Of a stretch of 64,000 nt of DNA, positions 44,310 through 58,010 are shown in pieces. Origin of the DNA: Polysphondylium violaceum (Eukaryota; Evosea; Eumycetozoa; Dictyosteliales; Dictyosteliaceae); assembly GCA_000277445.1 (NCBI GenBank), contig AJWJ01000013.1:36856-100855 (forward strand), given 5' to 3'. The notes beneath the pieces are model-generated. The model had not been told where the DNA came from. It saw only the letters and a program-made list of their open reading frames with translations, and made no database searches. Made by a program: the position numbers and the translations under genes. The first letter of the stretch is position 1. Each line of letters starts with the position of its first letter.

Positions 44310-47300
44310 CTATTTTTTATTTTTTGACACTTTTTCATTTTTCTTTTTTTTGGAAGCAACACTGCTTGTTGTAGGAGCTGGTTGTTCATTTTCCTTCATG
44401 GTGTGATTGAGTAGATTGTTGGCAGAACGTAATAGTTGGGCATATGATACACCAATTCTATTTTTGTTTAATAGAGTTGATTCATCTGGTCCATCATTTT
44501 CATCTTCCTCATCACTATAGTCATCGGAATTGGCCAAGTGTGGTAGTTTTGATATAAAGGTAATTAATAAATTTTGAATGGAGGAATAATCTGTTGATGA
44601 TTCTAAATTTAATAATAAATATTATTAGTATGGTAATTAAACTACATGATGTACACAAGTAAAATTAAATAAAACAAAACTTACTGCTTTGAGTTAAAAT
44701 TATAATTGAAATTAAATTTAAAGTGAAATAAATTGATTTTTGATTCATGGAATTGGAAGCGACATAGGTGGATAGATGTTCAGAGAGTTGGGAAACACCG
44801 AGAGACGATTTGGATAGACTGGAGATGATGAAATTTGAAATTGGCGATACTTGTTCCAATTTAGAGAGCACTTTTAATGGAATGTCACTCTTTTTCTTTG
44901 AACTGGTGTTGATTAGTTTTGGTAAAAGTATTTTGGTAAACTCTTTGAATACAATGTCGACGATTGGTTTAATGAGCTCACCTAGGGTGCCTTTTTGATG
45001 GTAGAGGAGGATGAAGTCGTTGAGCTTAAAGAACGAGTATGGGGTGTCTGTTGACTCTAACGATTTGTTTGCATCAATGGTATCGAGGATGGCCAACAAA
45101 ACCTTTTTGGAGCCTTCCAAGTTTTCTACGTCTCTTGGACAGGTAAAGTAGAGTTGGAAAGCAAATTTAGCATAGATGGGAACCAACGACGAGAATATTG
45201 GCACACCTTTGCAAAGCTTAATGGTATTTAATACGTGCTCATACATATCCAATGCTGGATAGAATCCAAAGGTAACACCTTCAGAAAGGAATGTCATTAA
45301 AATTAAACAAATATCTACGATAAATGGTTTTTCGTTGGCATCCTGAATATAGTCTTGAGTTGTGTCTCCTTCGTCATCGTCATTGTCTTGCTCTGATCTT
45401 GACCGTTTCTTTAAATTATTTCTAGCGAGGAAAGATTCCAAGCATGGGAATATTTGTTCGACCCACCAAGTGATTGGCGTGGTCAACATGTTGGACACCT
45501 TGTCGATGGCGCCAGTGTCACCTTCGACATGAATCAATACTTTAAAATACAAAAGATAGCCACTGGTCAGCAAGGTACGACTGAGCGAGAGTTCTTGACT
45601 ACAGATAATTTTGTCAGAGATGCCTGACTCGCAACATATCCTTCTGTGGGTGAATTGCAAATACATAGACAGAGAGGCGATTAACTCGACCATCTCTTCC
45701 TTTAGATTAATAGTTATGGCTCTCGAGTCCTCACTCTTTAGCAACATGTCTAAAAATGTAATGGATACGAGTGCACGATCACACAGACCCGTCAATTTGG
45801 ATTCGTCGTCTTGGTCCTCTTGATATTGGTTCTTTTTCTTTCTCTTTGCCAACAAAGACTCTTGCTCTTGCTGTTCCTTTTGGTTGAGGATTTCAGTGAT
45901 ACATTGAATGGGGGCCACCAACGATTCAATGATGATGTTCATCACAAGATCTGCTTTATTCCAGGCAAAGAGGCATTTCAATAGATTCTCTTTTAATATA
46001 TCTGGCGTGGTATGGTCAACCTCCTCAAAGTTTCTCAATAGCATCTCGGAAAAGGATGGAAAGTTTGAAAAACTAAATAACGATGCAATCTTTATGAGCC
46101 AAGCCATCGAGTTTACTCTGGGTATCGTGGCAGAGAATGCCCATATATATAGGCCACATATATCGTCATCACTGTAATAGTTTAATAGATTGTCCCATGT
46201 AGTCTTGTCATCTGTATCTTTTTCCAATCTCTTTTTCACTGAACTCAACACCAGATAAATGATTTCCAATATTGAATCAAAATCTTCCAAACTAATGTCT
46301 TTTACTTCTTTTTCTTGTTGTTCCTCTTGTTCTTCTTGTTCTTCTTTATCTTGTTTATCTTTTTTACTACTCTTTTTATTGCTCTTCTTTTTACTGCTGC
46401 TCTCAATGGTATGCTTTTCAATGACTTGATTGATATCTGGATGTTTTTTAACAAAGGTTGAAAGGAATCTCATTAAACTAGCGGCCAACTTTGCTCCAGA
46501 TTTGATTTGAACAAAATTTACAATGTTGGAGTAGAAAGTAAAGGCAGCTTGTTTCTTTGTTTGAATGAAACCTATGCATCTGTTGAGGAGGATGGCATTC
46601 TTTTTAACGTCGGGAAAGTATGGCTCGACCAAGAGCTCTGTGAGCTTTTTGGAGAGATTGGCGTTTTTGTTGTCGAGTACCAATCGCTCCAACAGATGAT
46701 CGACAGGCACGACATCGAGGTAGTGGATTGTTGATATGGTCTTTATGTACAGGAGGACATCGAGAAAGGCGCCACGAACACGCTCAGAAGAGTCGTGGAT
46801 GAGGTCACGGAGACCGGGCAACATGATGGCCAGGATCGAGTGGGAGAGATGGCACTCGTTGAGCATGAATTTGATGCCGAGAAACACAGTCTCACGCACG
46901 AGGCTGCTGGCCTTGTCATGTGCTTGGCTTGTCAAGAGCTTCATCAACAGACTACGTGAGGTCCCGAGGGGGATCACTTCCCAGTACTTGCTGAGGATCT
47001 CAAATGCGCCCTGCACGGCGGTGGCACGCACTGGAATATATGGATCAAAGAGGATGTCTTGGAGCAGGTTGAATTGGGTCTGATGGTACTCCTCAATCTC
47101 TTGGATAGAGGACTCGGAGTCAATCAGCGGAAAGGCGCTGATAAAGAGACGTGCGGCGTTTGCACGGATGAGGGGATTGGCAAACTTTAGTGAACGAAAC
47201 AAGTTAGGTCCATAGGCATTGAGCAGCATCGAGTCAACGCCCTTGTGGGGCTTTTGGAGATGAAGATAGTTCATAAATGTACAAAGAGACTTGTGAAGCT

Positions 47301-48355
47301 TGTCGTTGGAGGAAAAGATGGCCCCGTTGACCAAATCGTGGATGATGGCCTCGATCGAGCCTATGACAGGCCCTGATGCCTGGCACCATGCTTTAAAGTA
47401 GATCTCTGCATAACTCTGACATATACTCTTTTTGCATAAGTGTAGCTGAGACTTTACGGCAAGGTGAATGTGGTTGACTAGTGGATGGATGGTAAGGAGA
47501 AACACGAGAAACTTTCTGCCCTCGATGGTTTTAAGGAAATGGGGCTCGATAAAGGATCTCACCAAAAGATCACGGATGGGCTCTGTGTCCTTTTCACGGA
47601 AATCAAATTCAGGTATACCATATCTCATCTGATAGAGTCTCTTTATCGAGGCGTCTTTGTCTGATTCCGAAGCCTTTTGCACGAGATAAGACACTGTAAT
47701 GGGTACAAGTAATATCGCGTTATCTCTCTTTTGCTTATACCAAGTCTCGCAACATAATGATATATCGTTGGCCAACTTTGCATAAATGGTTTCAAGTTGT
47801 TTGGCCAATGCTGTCGACACCAGCTTCTCTTGTACAATTCTTTCACTATAGTTTTTCATTTGAAGGATTAAATCTGTATGTGTATGTATGTTGTTAATTA
47901 TGATGATCCACAAACGACTATTCGTACCAACACATACCATAGCAAATGTATATAATATCAAATAGAGAAGTTGGAGCCACCGACTGTTTCTTGTCGATGG
48001 CATTCAAGAAATGGGTAGAGAGTGATACTATGCCAGACATGGTTTTGAGTCCTTGAAGTATGACTTTTTCCTGATTCTTTTCGCTCTCTTTATCATGAAT
48101 GTCGCCATCATTGGCGGGGTCAGAGGGGGTGAGACAGTCCTGCTCAATGAGGGGCACCAACAGGTTGTCTTTGATTTGTTGGAAGAATGGCTCATATTCT
48201 CTGACCTGAAGAAACTGTAAATACTCTTCAACACTAAACTTTGTGATGTCCTGATTCTTTCCCTGCACATACTGATTCTTTACCGATAACTCTATAAATT
48301 GATTCTTGTCGCCATCCTCTACGGCTTGAAAAAATAATTTTTTTACTTTTTCCAT
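44310..48355 (-). CDS. ncapg2: Condensin-2 complex subunit G2
   Basis: Three exons, 48355..47938, 47873..44685 and 44602..44310 (both introns phase 1), giving about 1299 aa. The N-terminal part carries the conserved NCAPG2 segments: EPHFLKTIEGRKFLVFLL, YAEIYFKAWCQASG, NPLIRANAARLFISAFPL and the HEAT-like DPYIPVRATAVQGAFEILSKYWEVIP. The remainder consists of HEAT-like helices with charged inserts (Lys/Glu-rich at about 530-570; KKKKNQYQEDQDDES). The C-terminus is acidic then Lys-rich (about 1225-1299). Family role: HEAT subunit of condensin II, which contributes to mitotic chromosome compaction with SMC2/SMC4, CAP-D3 and CAP-H2. Divergent with Med10. Confidence 0.9.
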
Positions 48356-48571
48356 TAGATTTATAGTTGTTGTCTATGATTCATATAGAGATATAATTAA
48401 ATATCTTATGATCATATATTGATATATGTATGAAATGATTGAACTAATGAAAATAAATCTTTGTCAGCATTCATTTTTTTTAATTTTTTTTTTTTGAAAA
48501 AAAAGGCGCGAACTTTTTTTCACAGTTTTTTTTTGTTTTCATCATACATATAATTAGACAGAGATATAGAT
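48356..48571. promoter_or_regulatory. divergent promoter region, condensin G2 / Med10
   Basis: 216 nt between two divergent starts. It holds T-runs at 48475-48494 and A/T blocks around 48500-48535. No specific site identified. Confidence 0.5.
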
Positions 48572-49197
48572 ATGAGTGAACAACAGCAACAACAGCAACA
48601 AGATCAACAGCAACCACAGCAATCTATTACGAATGAACAACTACCGTTGCTTCAGACTGTAGAAGAGCTGGTTGAAGAACTAAGATGCTCAGTTATAGTG
48701 GTCGAGGAATTTCAAACACCGAGTCAACAACTATTGTACAATAAACTGTATTTAATCTATACATATAATCATAGTGGTAGTAATGAACGATACTAATATC
48801 AATAATAACAATCATCATGATAGAAATAACATTATATCTTTATTTGAAAAGATTGAAAGTAATAGACATGTCTTTAATGATGTTGAAATACCTTTGGAGA
48901 TATTTAGGGTGATAGATCAGAGTAAAAACCCTGATTTATATGTAAAAGAAACACTTCAAAATTGTTTATCAGCAAACGAGAAAACAAAAGGAAAAGTGGA
49001 ATCTATTAGAGTTTGTATTAGGCCACTAGTGTCACCTTATTTTTATTGCCACTAACACACTCTATATCGATACCCATATCTAGTCTTTTAAAAATGACCT
49101 TGAAAAACATATAGCCGACTCTTTTCCCGATGAATACAAAGATTATAAATCAATGCTCACTCAAGATAATAACAATAATGATAATAATAATAGTTAA
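48572..49197 (+). CDS. med10: Mediator subunit 10
   Basis: Three exons, 48572..48747, 48824..49010 and 49084..49197, giving 158 aa. The first acceptor (GATAG at 48823) was chosen because it alone keeps the frame (phase 2) and yields LLYNKL-NNIISLFEKIE, which aligns with QKLNFIVTGLQDI of Med10/Nut2. Further matches are VPLE/IPLEIFRVIDQSKNPDLYVKE, NEKTKGKVESIR and, in exon 3, LEKHIADSFPDEYKDYKS. The N-terminus has a Gln run and the C-terminus an Asn/Asp run. Role: middle module of the Mediator complex, bridging transcription factors and RNA polymerase II. Confidence 0.93.
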
Positions 49198-49511
49198 AAA
49201 ACCATTAATATTAATTTTATAAAATAATGTACATAATAATAACCATATCAATCCACATCTCTGTGTCTCTTTTAGTTTTTCTTGTTCTATTTATAGTCTG
49301 TGTAAAAAGGAGTATCCAAGTTTCTCAATTGCCATTGGTGAGAATCTGACAACAAAGGATATTTCCCAAAAAGTAACATAGTGGAAATTTATTTTTTTTT
49401 AATTTTTTTTAATTTTTTTTTATTTAATTTTAATTATTTAATTTTTTTGTGTGAACATGATACAGGAGGTGTTGAAATTTCAACACACACATATACACAT
49501 AACAAATAGCT
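49198..49511. other. short intergenic region
   Basis: AT-rich with alternating T8-T9 and A blocks at 49390-49447; the 3' flank of Med10 and promoter of PI31. No gene seen. Confidence 0.5.
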
Positions 49512-50529
49512 ATGGATCAATATATAAAAGATAATTTAAAGACTATAATTACGGCACGTCCCGATGCTGTACGAGATAAATTTGATGTCACTGCATTGGT
49601 TTTACATCTAGTCATGTGTAAGCATGAGTTTAAATGTGAAGAACAAGACACCTCATCAACATCGACTATGGGTTTACCTGCCACTTGGAACTCAAACACT
49701 GATAGCTATACTTTTAAATACAAGAATGCAAAAGATACATCCAACAAAACATTTTTAATTAAATCACTTCGTATGGGAAATGTATTGTTGGTAAATGCCA
49801 TGTCTCTTGATAAACAAGAAACTATATATACATTGGATATAGAGTATGTGAAGAGTTAATTATAATATCTACTTTTTAATCATGTAAAAGAAATATTAAT
49901 AATAATTAATAATAATCTATAGTACAGATAAATTGGTAAAGAATAGTAATTTTAGTGATGTCGATAACCTTTTCATGAACTTAACTGAATTAGTAACTCT
50001 TTTTGAACACTCTATTATTTCTCCACTTGCACCCACTATTGTACCTCCACCTCAGAGCGGTGGCAATACTGGTAATAGTAATAATGGTACCAATAGCAAC
50101 AATAATAGAAACTATTATCAAAGACCTCCACCTCAATATGCTCCCCCTCTCGCAGCTGGTGGCGGTGGTAATAGAAATGATAATCACCACCAACAACAAC
50201 AACCATGGGGTGACGATGATTTGTATCCCGGTGGTTTACCTCATATCCCAAATATGGCATTTCAACCATCTAGAGTGGGACCAGGTGGATTTGGTGGCTC
50301 CTCTGTTGGAAGAGATCATCCAGGCTTTGGAAATGTTCATTATAACTATGGCGATGACAGAGACTATGGATCTGGTTTACCAGGCTTTGAAGGCAGACTC
50401 CCAAGAGGGGCAGTTCCACCCGGTGCTCGTTTTGATCCCTTTGGTCCCCCTAAAGCACCAGGTGGTCATAACAGACCAGATCGAGATGATTTCCCTCCTC
50501 CAGGATTCAATCCACCCGGCTACATGTAA
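49512..50529 (+). CDS. psmF1: Proteasome inhibitor PI31-like protein
   Basis: Two exons, 49512..49843 and 49923..50529 (GTATGT donor, phase 2), giving 312 aa. The N-terminal ~165 residues form the PI31/Fbxo7 dimerisation-type domain (ARPDAVRDKFDVTALVLHLVM..., LPATWNSNTDSYTFKYK). The C-terminus is Gly/Pro-rich with the family's conserved blocks: DDLYPGGLPHIPN, then VGPGGFGG and RLPRGAVPPGARFDPFGPP near the end. Family role: binds 20S proteasome and acts as inhibitor in vitro and transport or assembly factor in vivo. The Asn/Gln insert at about 150-180 is lineage-specific. Confidence 0.93.
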
Positions 50530-50969
50530 ATAATATACCCTCATTTTAAATCATAATAATAAATAAATAATAATAATTTATTATTCACGCTTTCTTTTTT
50601 TTATAAAAATACTTGCTTCTTTTTATTATTGGGAGTTGATTGATAAAAATTAATAATATCAAATACATGTCATTATTGAAAAATATGTCAGATTTATCTT
50701 TGAAGACCATCATTGAAATTAACCCACCCACACCGTGATCAGAATCAACAACGTAAAAATCTATCTATGGTTTTTTCTATTTTTTTAAATCCAAAACCAA
50801 AAGTATAAATAGGCATTCATTAGAACTCTTTTATGATTAAATTCAACAAATACATATAATAATAATAAATTCATTTTAACTATAAACTCTTTAAAAATGC
50901 TTATTAGTATATTTTAATTTATTATTGAAAAGCAAAATTGTAAATTTTACTAATAGGTTTTTTCTTTCT
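50530..50969. other. AT-rich intergenic region
   Basis: The 3' flank of PI31 and upstream region of a small ORF. An ATG at 50897 is followed by a GT-AG-like stretch to 50955, but joining these does not keep a frame with the small ORF, so it is not called an exon. Confidence 0.45.
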
Positions 50970-51185
50970 ATGTTAGAAAATATTACTAAACTTGGTAAAG
51001 GTCCATCCATGTCAAAATCCAGCTCAACAGTCTCTGGTGCCTCTGGTGATATAAACTTTGGTGATAACCAAACTGCTTTTAGATCAGGCTCACTTGCCAA
51101 CGTTGACTTTGTCTTGAATCTTAGTAATTTCACTATCGATTTTATTTTACAACTTTTGGGTTTAACTTTGAGTGGAAATAATTAA
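50970..51185 (+). CDS. Small protein of unknown function
   Basis: 71 aa from the ATG at 50970. The N-terminus is basic with a Ser/Gly-rich middle (KGPSMSKSSSTVSGASGD). The C-terminal third is hydrophobic (DFVLNLSNFTIDFILQLLGLTL). The Ser/Gly-rich small-protein style resembles small developmentally expressed dictyostelid proteins, but I do not recognise a family. Codon use (TTT, AAA and ACT mixed with C-ending codons) looks coding. It could be the last exon of a two-exon gene whose first exon lies just upstream. Confidence 0.5.
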   Translation: MLENITKLGKGPSMSKSSSTVSGASGDINFGDNQTAFRSGSLANVDFVLNLSNFTIDFILQLLGLTLSGNN

Positions 51186-51355
51186 TTAAACAATCTATTA
51201 GATCAAATAAATGAATTTAAAATGTATTATTGCATTTTAAATATTCAATTCATATTTAAATCTTATTTAACTTTTCATTTTTTTTTTTTTTTTTTTTTTT
51301 TTCTTTATTCCAAAGTTTTTTTAATTTTGTGTTGCATTTTTCATTTTTGCAAAAA

Positions 51356-52920
<1,565 letters not shown>

Positions 52921-53157
52921 ATTATTTACTACTATCTATTTATTATTTTGTGTGTCGTCTTATGGTTGCTCCCAATTCAATAAAAGTTTTTTTAATTCCG
53001 AAAGAAAGGGGGCATGATTGGTTAAATATCTTATCTTGGGGCTCTGTAAAAAAAATCTAAATAAAAAAAAAATAGGTTTTTATAAAAATATTTTTGGAGG
53101 CCTCTGTTTGATTTACATTTACTTTTATCCACAACAAATAACAAACAAACAAACAAA
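52921..53157. other. short intergenic region
   Basis: Flank between MidA and the small secreted protein gene; A-runs at about 53049-53068. No gene seen. Confidence 0.5.
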
Positions 53158-53480
53158 ATGATCAACAGAACCTATTTATTTTTAGTTTTATTTTTAATTG
53201 CATTATCATGTGTTGCAGCAGCAGCTTCACCAACCTCTATTGCTCAAGAGAAAATAGGTAAATAAAATATAAAGAATAAATTCCTTTTAGAAAGAGACTA
53301 ATACTTGCTCACTTAGCTGAACTCGAAAAAATGAGAGAAAAAAGTAAAATGAAGAGAATGAACACAGAACAATTTGATAAACTTAAAGAAAAGGGTGTAA
53401 AAGCCAACGACAGAGTCTCTGAAGAAGTCATTAGAAATCTTAAACAAAAAGCTGAAGAAGCTAGAAGAAATCGTCATTAA
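53158..53480 (+). CDS. Small secreted, charged helical protein
   Basis: Two exons too short for simple ORF finding: 53158..53257 and 53317..53480 (59-nt intron, GTAAAT donor, phase 1), giving 87 aa. The ATG follows an ideal amoebal leader (AACAAACAAACAAACAAAATG). Residues 1-22 are a signal peptide (RTYLFLVLFLIALSCVAAAA). The mature part is a highly charged, probably helical chain of Lys/Glu/Arg without cysteines: AELEKMREKSKMKRMNTEQF..., ending in EEARRNRH. Lys/Arg pairs could be processing sites. No family recognised. Confidence 0.8.
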
Positions 53481-53596
53481 TCACATGATCGTTCATTCAA
53501 TCACCATTTTGTATAATTTATTAAATAAACACACAAACATATGTATTTATTAGACATATATATATATAAGGTTTACTTTTTTTTTATTGATTTAAA

Positions 53597-54866
53597 TTAA
53601 TTCATAATACGTAAAAGTTTCCATAAATCTTGTGGATTACCACTGGCCATTTGATATAAATATTGAATAGTTTCTTGGGGTGGAGATTTTGCCAAATAAC
53701 CAGATTCCACTAAATAGTTGATAAAGAGTCTAGCTTCGTATAAAGAGTATTTTGGTACATCGACAATGTTTTCTTGTGAAGAGTATTCATACATTGCATC
53801 CTTGGGAAGTAAATCAGTGGTGCAAGCAACGACAACACCATTGGAGAGTTGATGAGATTTAATGTCTTTTAACAATGAAGAGGCAAGTAATCTATCGACT
53901 GGTAAAGTTCTATGAAAAGAGGCTGGATCGTACATATCACCATATTCAGATGCTCTGAAAAATAGATTATAGCCATCGATGGCAACTAAAACTGGATATT
54001 CAACAACTGCATTCAATTCTTTTTTAAAATGATAAAATACTTCAGTAGCTGAATCAAATTTCATACCACTAATTAAATCATAAATAGTTTTATCTGGTGA
54101 TGAAGTCCAATTATTATATTCGATCTAATAGATTATAATTATTAATATTATTATTAAAATTATTGAATCGAATCTATATACATACAACAAATCTAGTCTT
54201 TAAATTAATATTTTTTAATTTCTCGGAATTGAGTTCTAAAAATTGATTCAAGAATTCAAAACACATTTCATTTTGAGCAAAAGTGAGTGGATTTGGAGTG
54301 TATTTAGTGAGTGAACCATTGTTGATAAAGTTAAAGGCATCTGGTACATATAAAACCAACCAATCTTGTTGTTGAGCCCAAAATACAACTTGTGAGAGAG
54401 CAACACTCTTGCCACTACCTTTTCTACCATCTAATATTTTGTAGTAATCAGATTCAGAGTCTTTGATAAATTGTTGTTCTCTCATTTCATTTAACCATTG
54501 AATCACTTCAAATGCTGGTTTTCTTAAAAGTGTAGCTCTGTCTTTATTGACCATTGTAAATTGATCTTCAAGAGTCTTTGGTAACTTGTATTTACCTAAA
54601 GTGGCTTCCCATTGTTCTTTATTGATGGTCAAGAATTTATATGGAATTGAAATTTCTTCTTGTTCCTCTGTTGTTGTTGCTGTCTCTGTAGTATATGAAC
54701 GAACTTGATATTTATTATTATTGTTGATGCTGATGGTACTCAAACATCTGCTACTGCTGCTGTTGCTGCTATTGCCAAAGTAGAGTGTGTTGTTGCTTGA
54801 TCTAACAACTCTTCTATTGACTGTAGCTAAAGTTTTAGCAATTCCTGTTACTGTGCTTCTAATCAT
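53597..54866 (-). CDS. mrps29: Mitochondrial ribosomal protein mS29 (DAP3)
   Basis: Two exons, 54866..54186 and 54124..53597 (61-nt intron, phase 0), giving 402 aa. The N-terminal ~60 residues are rich in Arg, Ser and Thr, as a mitochondrial presequence. A Walker A motif GRKGSGKS is at 147-154, followed by VFWAQQQDWLVLYVPDA. Exon 2 gives VLVAIDGYNLFF, a Walker B-like strand, then LP..LL and MASGNPQDLWKL at the C-terminus. It is the GTP-binding protein of the mitochondrial small subunit. Length and motif spacing match the family; the Ser/Asn insert at 30-50 is lineage-specific. Confidence 0.93.
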
Positions 54867-55763
54867 TGCTTCTGCCGCTGTATATTGATTGTCGAATCAC
54901 TTTTTTAAAATATATCTATATCTGAAAAAAAAAAAACACAACCACACACTGTACACACACAATATCTGAAATCACAGAAAAATGATCACACAAACGAAAA
55001 TTTAGTAAAAAAACTTTTTTTTTTTTATTTTTTTTATTTTTGAAAAATTTTTCACTCTCCCTTTGTGTGCAATGTGATATGTAACGTTTGCTCCAAAAAA
55101 ATCCTCATCAAATTTATAAAAATAATCATCTCCACCCCTACCAAAAACACACACCCCATCATATCGAGTGATATATATATACATACACACAAACATACAT
55201 TCTATTGTATATTATCTCTCTCTCACACTCACACTCACTCACCAACTCCCTCACTCACCTTTCTATTCAAGGCCTTATTGATCTTTTAGTGTACCTTCCT
55301 CACAGATCACCGTCGTCATCATCATCATCATCATCATTATTATTATTATATAATATATCACCCAACTGCTCACCCACACTTACCCTCACTTCCTATTATT
55401 GCCTCATCACCTACACTCCTACCACCACTCCTATTACACTCAATATATAACAACACAAGCTATATTGCACGCTCATACTATATATTGTGATAACTCAAAT
55501 ATCTATATATTTAGATAATATCAACTCATCACTATCAATTGTATACTATTCATCTTGAGATATATTCGCCATCCCTATATATCTATCAAAAATCACCCAA
55601 ATCACCCAAATCACAATCACTCACTTTTTTTAAAATTTTTATTTATTTTGTGTACTATATTTATATTTATTTATAACACAAATCTTAATCTGTTATTTAT
55701 TAGCTATCTATATATCTAAACAACAATTCTTGTATATTAATCAATATATATAACAATCATAAC
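54867..55763. promoter_or_regulatory. upstream region of DEP-PP2C gene
   Basis: About 900 nt between divergent genes. The right part (55215-55450) is pyrimidine-rich (CTCTCT, CACTCACTCAC) with an ATC/ATT trinucleotide repeat at 55309-55347. Such CT-rich stretches are often 5' leader sequence in amoebae. No ORF with real codon bias is visible. Confidence 0.5.
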
Positions 55764-58010
55764 ATGGAGTCATTATTAAAAGAAGATGAAGTATATATCG
55801 ATATTGATTGGTTCATTGATCGATCGATTGATTGATTGAGTAACTAGAAAGGAAACTAACTATATACCATACTACAACAATAGGCCAAGTTAATTGAAAC
55901 TAAAATTAGAGATCCAAATACAGGTATTCTATCAAAATACAAAGGAGTGGAATATTTGAAATCAACAGAGATTATAGATTGGTTATCAGCAAATCTTAAT
56001 ATCACTAGAAGTAAAGCGGTAGAGTATGGACAATTGATGTGGGACAGAGGATTATTTGAAATTATAGGACTACCATTTGGTGACAATGACCAATTGTTTT
56101 TTGTCAAACCCAATCAAGCACAACCCACTGCAGCTGCAATAAACTCTGGAATGACTGATTCACAATGGGGCACACTCAAAGGCGACGCCAACAACAAAGA
56201 TATGTCACAGGCCAATCCAATCTATAAACTACACAAATCCATTGAAAAGGCCACCAAGGTGTATCAAAGTCTGTTAAAGGAAAAGAAGCAATCGACTCCA
56301 CCCAACACACACCTCGGTCTCAAACTCTTGGACCTCTGTTTAAATCTAATCATGTCAAACTCTAAACCCAATCCACAATACTATGCCGTACTCGGTATGC
56401 TTCAGGATTTCAGTACCCTTGCATGCAATGAGGAGGACAATGCATATCTCAATCCATTGCCACAACAAAATTATATTGTAGATTTATCAAATACCATTCA
56501 AACTAACAACAATAATGTAATTCAACAGCAACAACAAAACTTTTCATTGGAATACGATGAGCTTTTACTCAACACTGACAAGTTGGAAAAGAATCTAGCC
56601 GATCAATTAAAGTTGGTCACTCAACAAAACGCCACACTCAAAAAACTCATTTTGGCCTCAAAATCCAATGGAGGCGCTCAAGCTGGCAACTCAAAGTCAC
56701 CCTCAGGTATGTCGGTCTCTGACAAGCCAACCACCATCTATCCCAGCGGATTTGACGACTATACATCGATTTCCCTACAAAGACAAAGATCCTCGAGTCA
56801 GTTTGGATCCTTGAGAGGCATTGATTTGGCTCCCGTTGTCATTGGCAGCGTCCAAAATCAATTCCCCAAATTTTTGATTGTCGATCCCAAAAACGACTCG
56901 TTTATCTCTACCATCAATGGTCCCCATCAAGACGCACTTGAATCACAACATCACAGTTGCTACAACAACAACTTTTATGCAAAGACCGTTTCCACTTATC
57001 CCCATCTCCCCAACCATCCCAAGCGTGAGGGTGACCCCATTTGCGACCACTTTTGCGTGCAAATCCAGAGCTCTCGAGTTATTGCCGCCGTGGCTGATGG
57101 CTGCAACTGGGGTACTCGTCCCGCAGAAGCTGCCACTCGTGCATCTATCTCTTTTGTAGACTTTATGAGCAAGGCACTCTCGAGTGAAATCCAAACCGTT
57201 CAAGACGCTGGCAACCACATCCTCTCTGCCTTTAACTATGCCCACAATCGTATCGTTGAGGGCAAGAGCGACATTTGGGAGGCAGGTACCACCACCCTCT
57301 TGGGCGGTGTTTTGGTCGAGCTCCAACAACCAGAAAACAAGGAAACCTATCTCTCTCGTTCTGTAGTGGCCCCAGGAAGCGGTGCCTCTAAGACCCTCAA
57401 AGACCCCAACACTCCTCCCTCCAAGTGGGGCTTTATCTGCGCATCTGTGGGTGATTGCAAGGCTTTCCACTACTCTGCCAGCAGTAAAAAGTTTACAGAT
57501 ATCACCAAAAACAATCGTGGCAATGTTGACGACCCCAAGGACCCAGGTGGTCGTCTCGGACCCTATGTTGCCAACGGTCAGCCAGATCTCAGAAATCTCT
57601 GTCTCCACTTTTTGCCTTGCAACGAAAACGACATTATTATCCTCATCTCTGATGGTGTACACGATAACCTCGACCCACAAACCATTGGCTGCACACCCAA
57701 AGAGCTTCAACTCCCCTACGAACAATGGTCTGACATGGAGCCAGAAAAGGCACAGGACGCCAAAACCAAATACACTCAAGAGTTTTTGAAAATGAAATTG
57801 AGATCCTTTGACAATGGCGAGCAAGACCCAATCACTGCAAAAATAATCACTGAAAAATTGGTGGAGCATTGTGTCGATACAACTAAATCCTCGAGAGACT
57901 TTATGGTTAATTTCCCAAACAAGCCATTGCCTGACAATCTCAAGGAATACAAGGGTAAAATGGATCATGTCACTTGTGTCGCCTTCAAAGTTGGTAAACA
58001 AACTTTTTAA
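55764..58010 (+). CDS. DEP-domain PP2C-like phosphatase
   Basis: Two exons, 55764..55790 (9 codons) and 55884..58010 (phase 0), giving 717 aa. The tiny first exon was chosen because it gives MESLLKEDE|AKLIETKIRDP, leading into a DEP domain (about 9-80: LSKYKGVEYLKSTEIIDWLSANLN...LMWDRGLFEIIG). A helical and Asn/Gln linker follows. Residues about 340-715 are a PP2C/PPM-type domain: VIAAVADGCNWG holds a metal-binding DG, AGTTTLLGGVLVE and FICASVGDCKAFH are the core strands, and IILISDGVHDN is the distal Asp motif. A known dictyostelid style of fusion; DEP would target a membrane or GPCR pathway (inference). Substrate is unknown. Confidence 0.92.

Noticed and set aside
56943-58001. 352-codon minus-strand open frame opposite the PP2C domain
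   Set aside because: It is exactly antisense to a conserved PP2C-like domain, and the translation is Val/Phe/Cys-rich without motifs.
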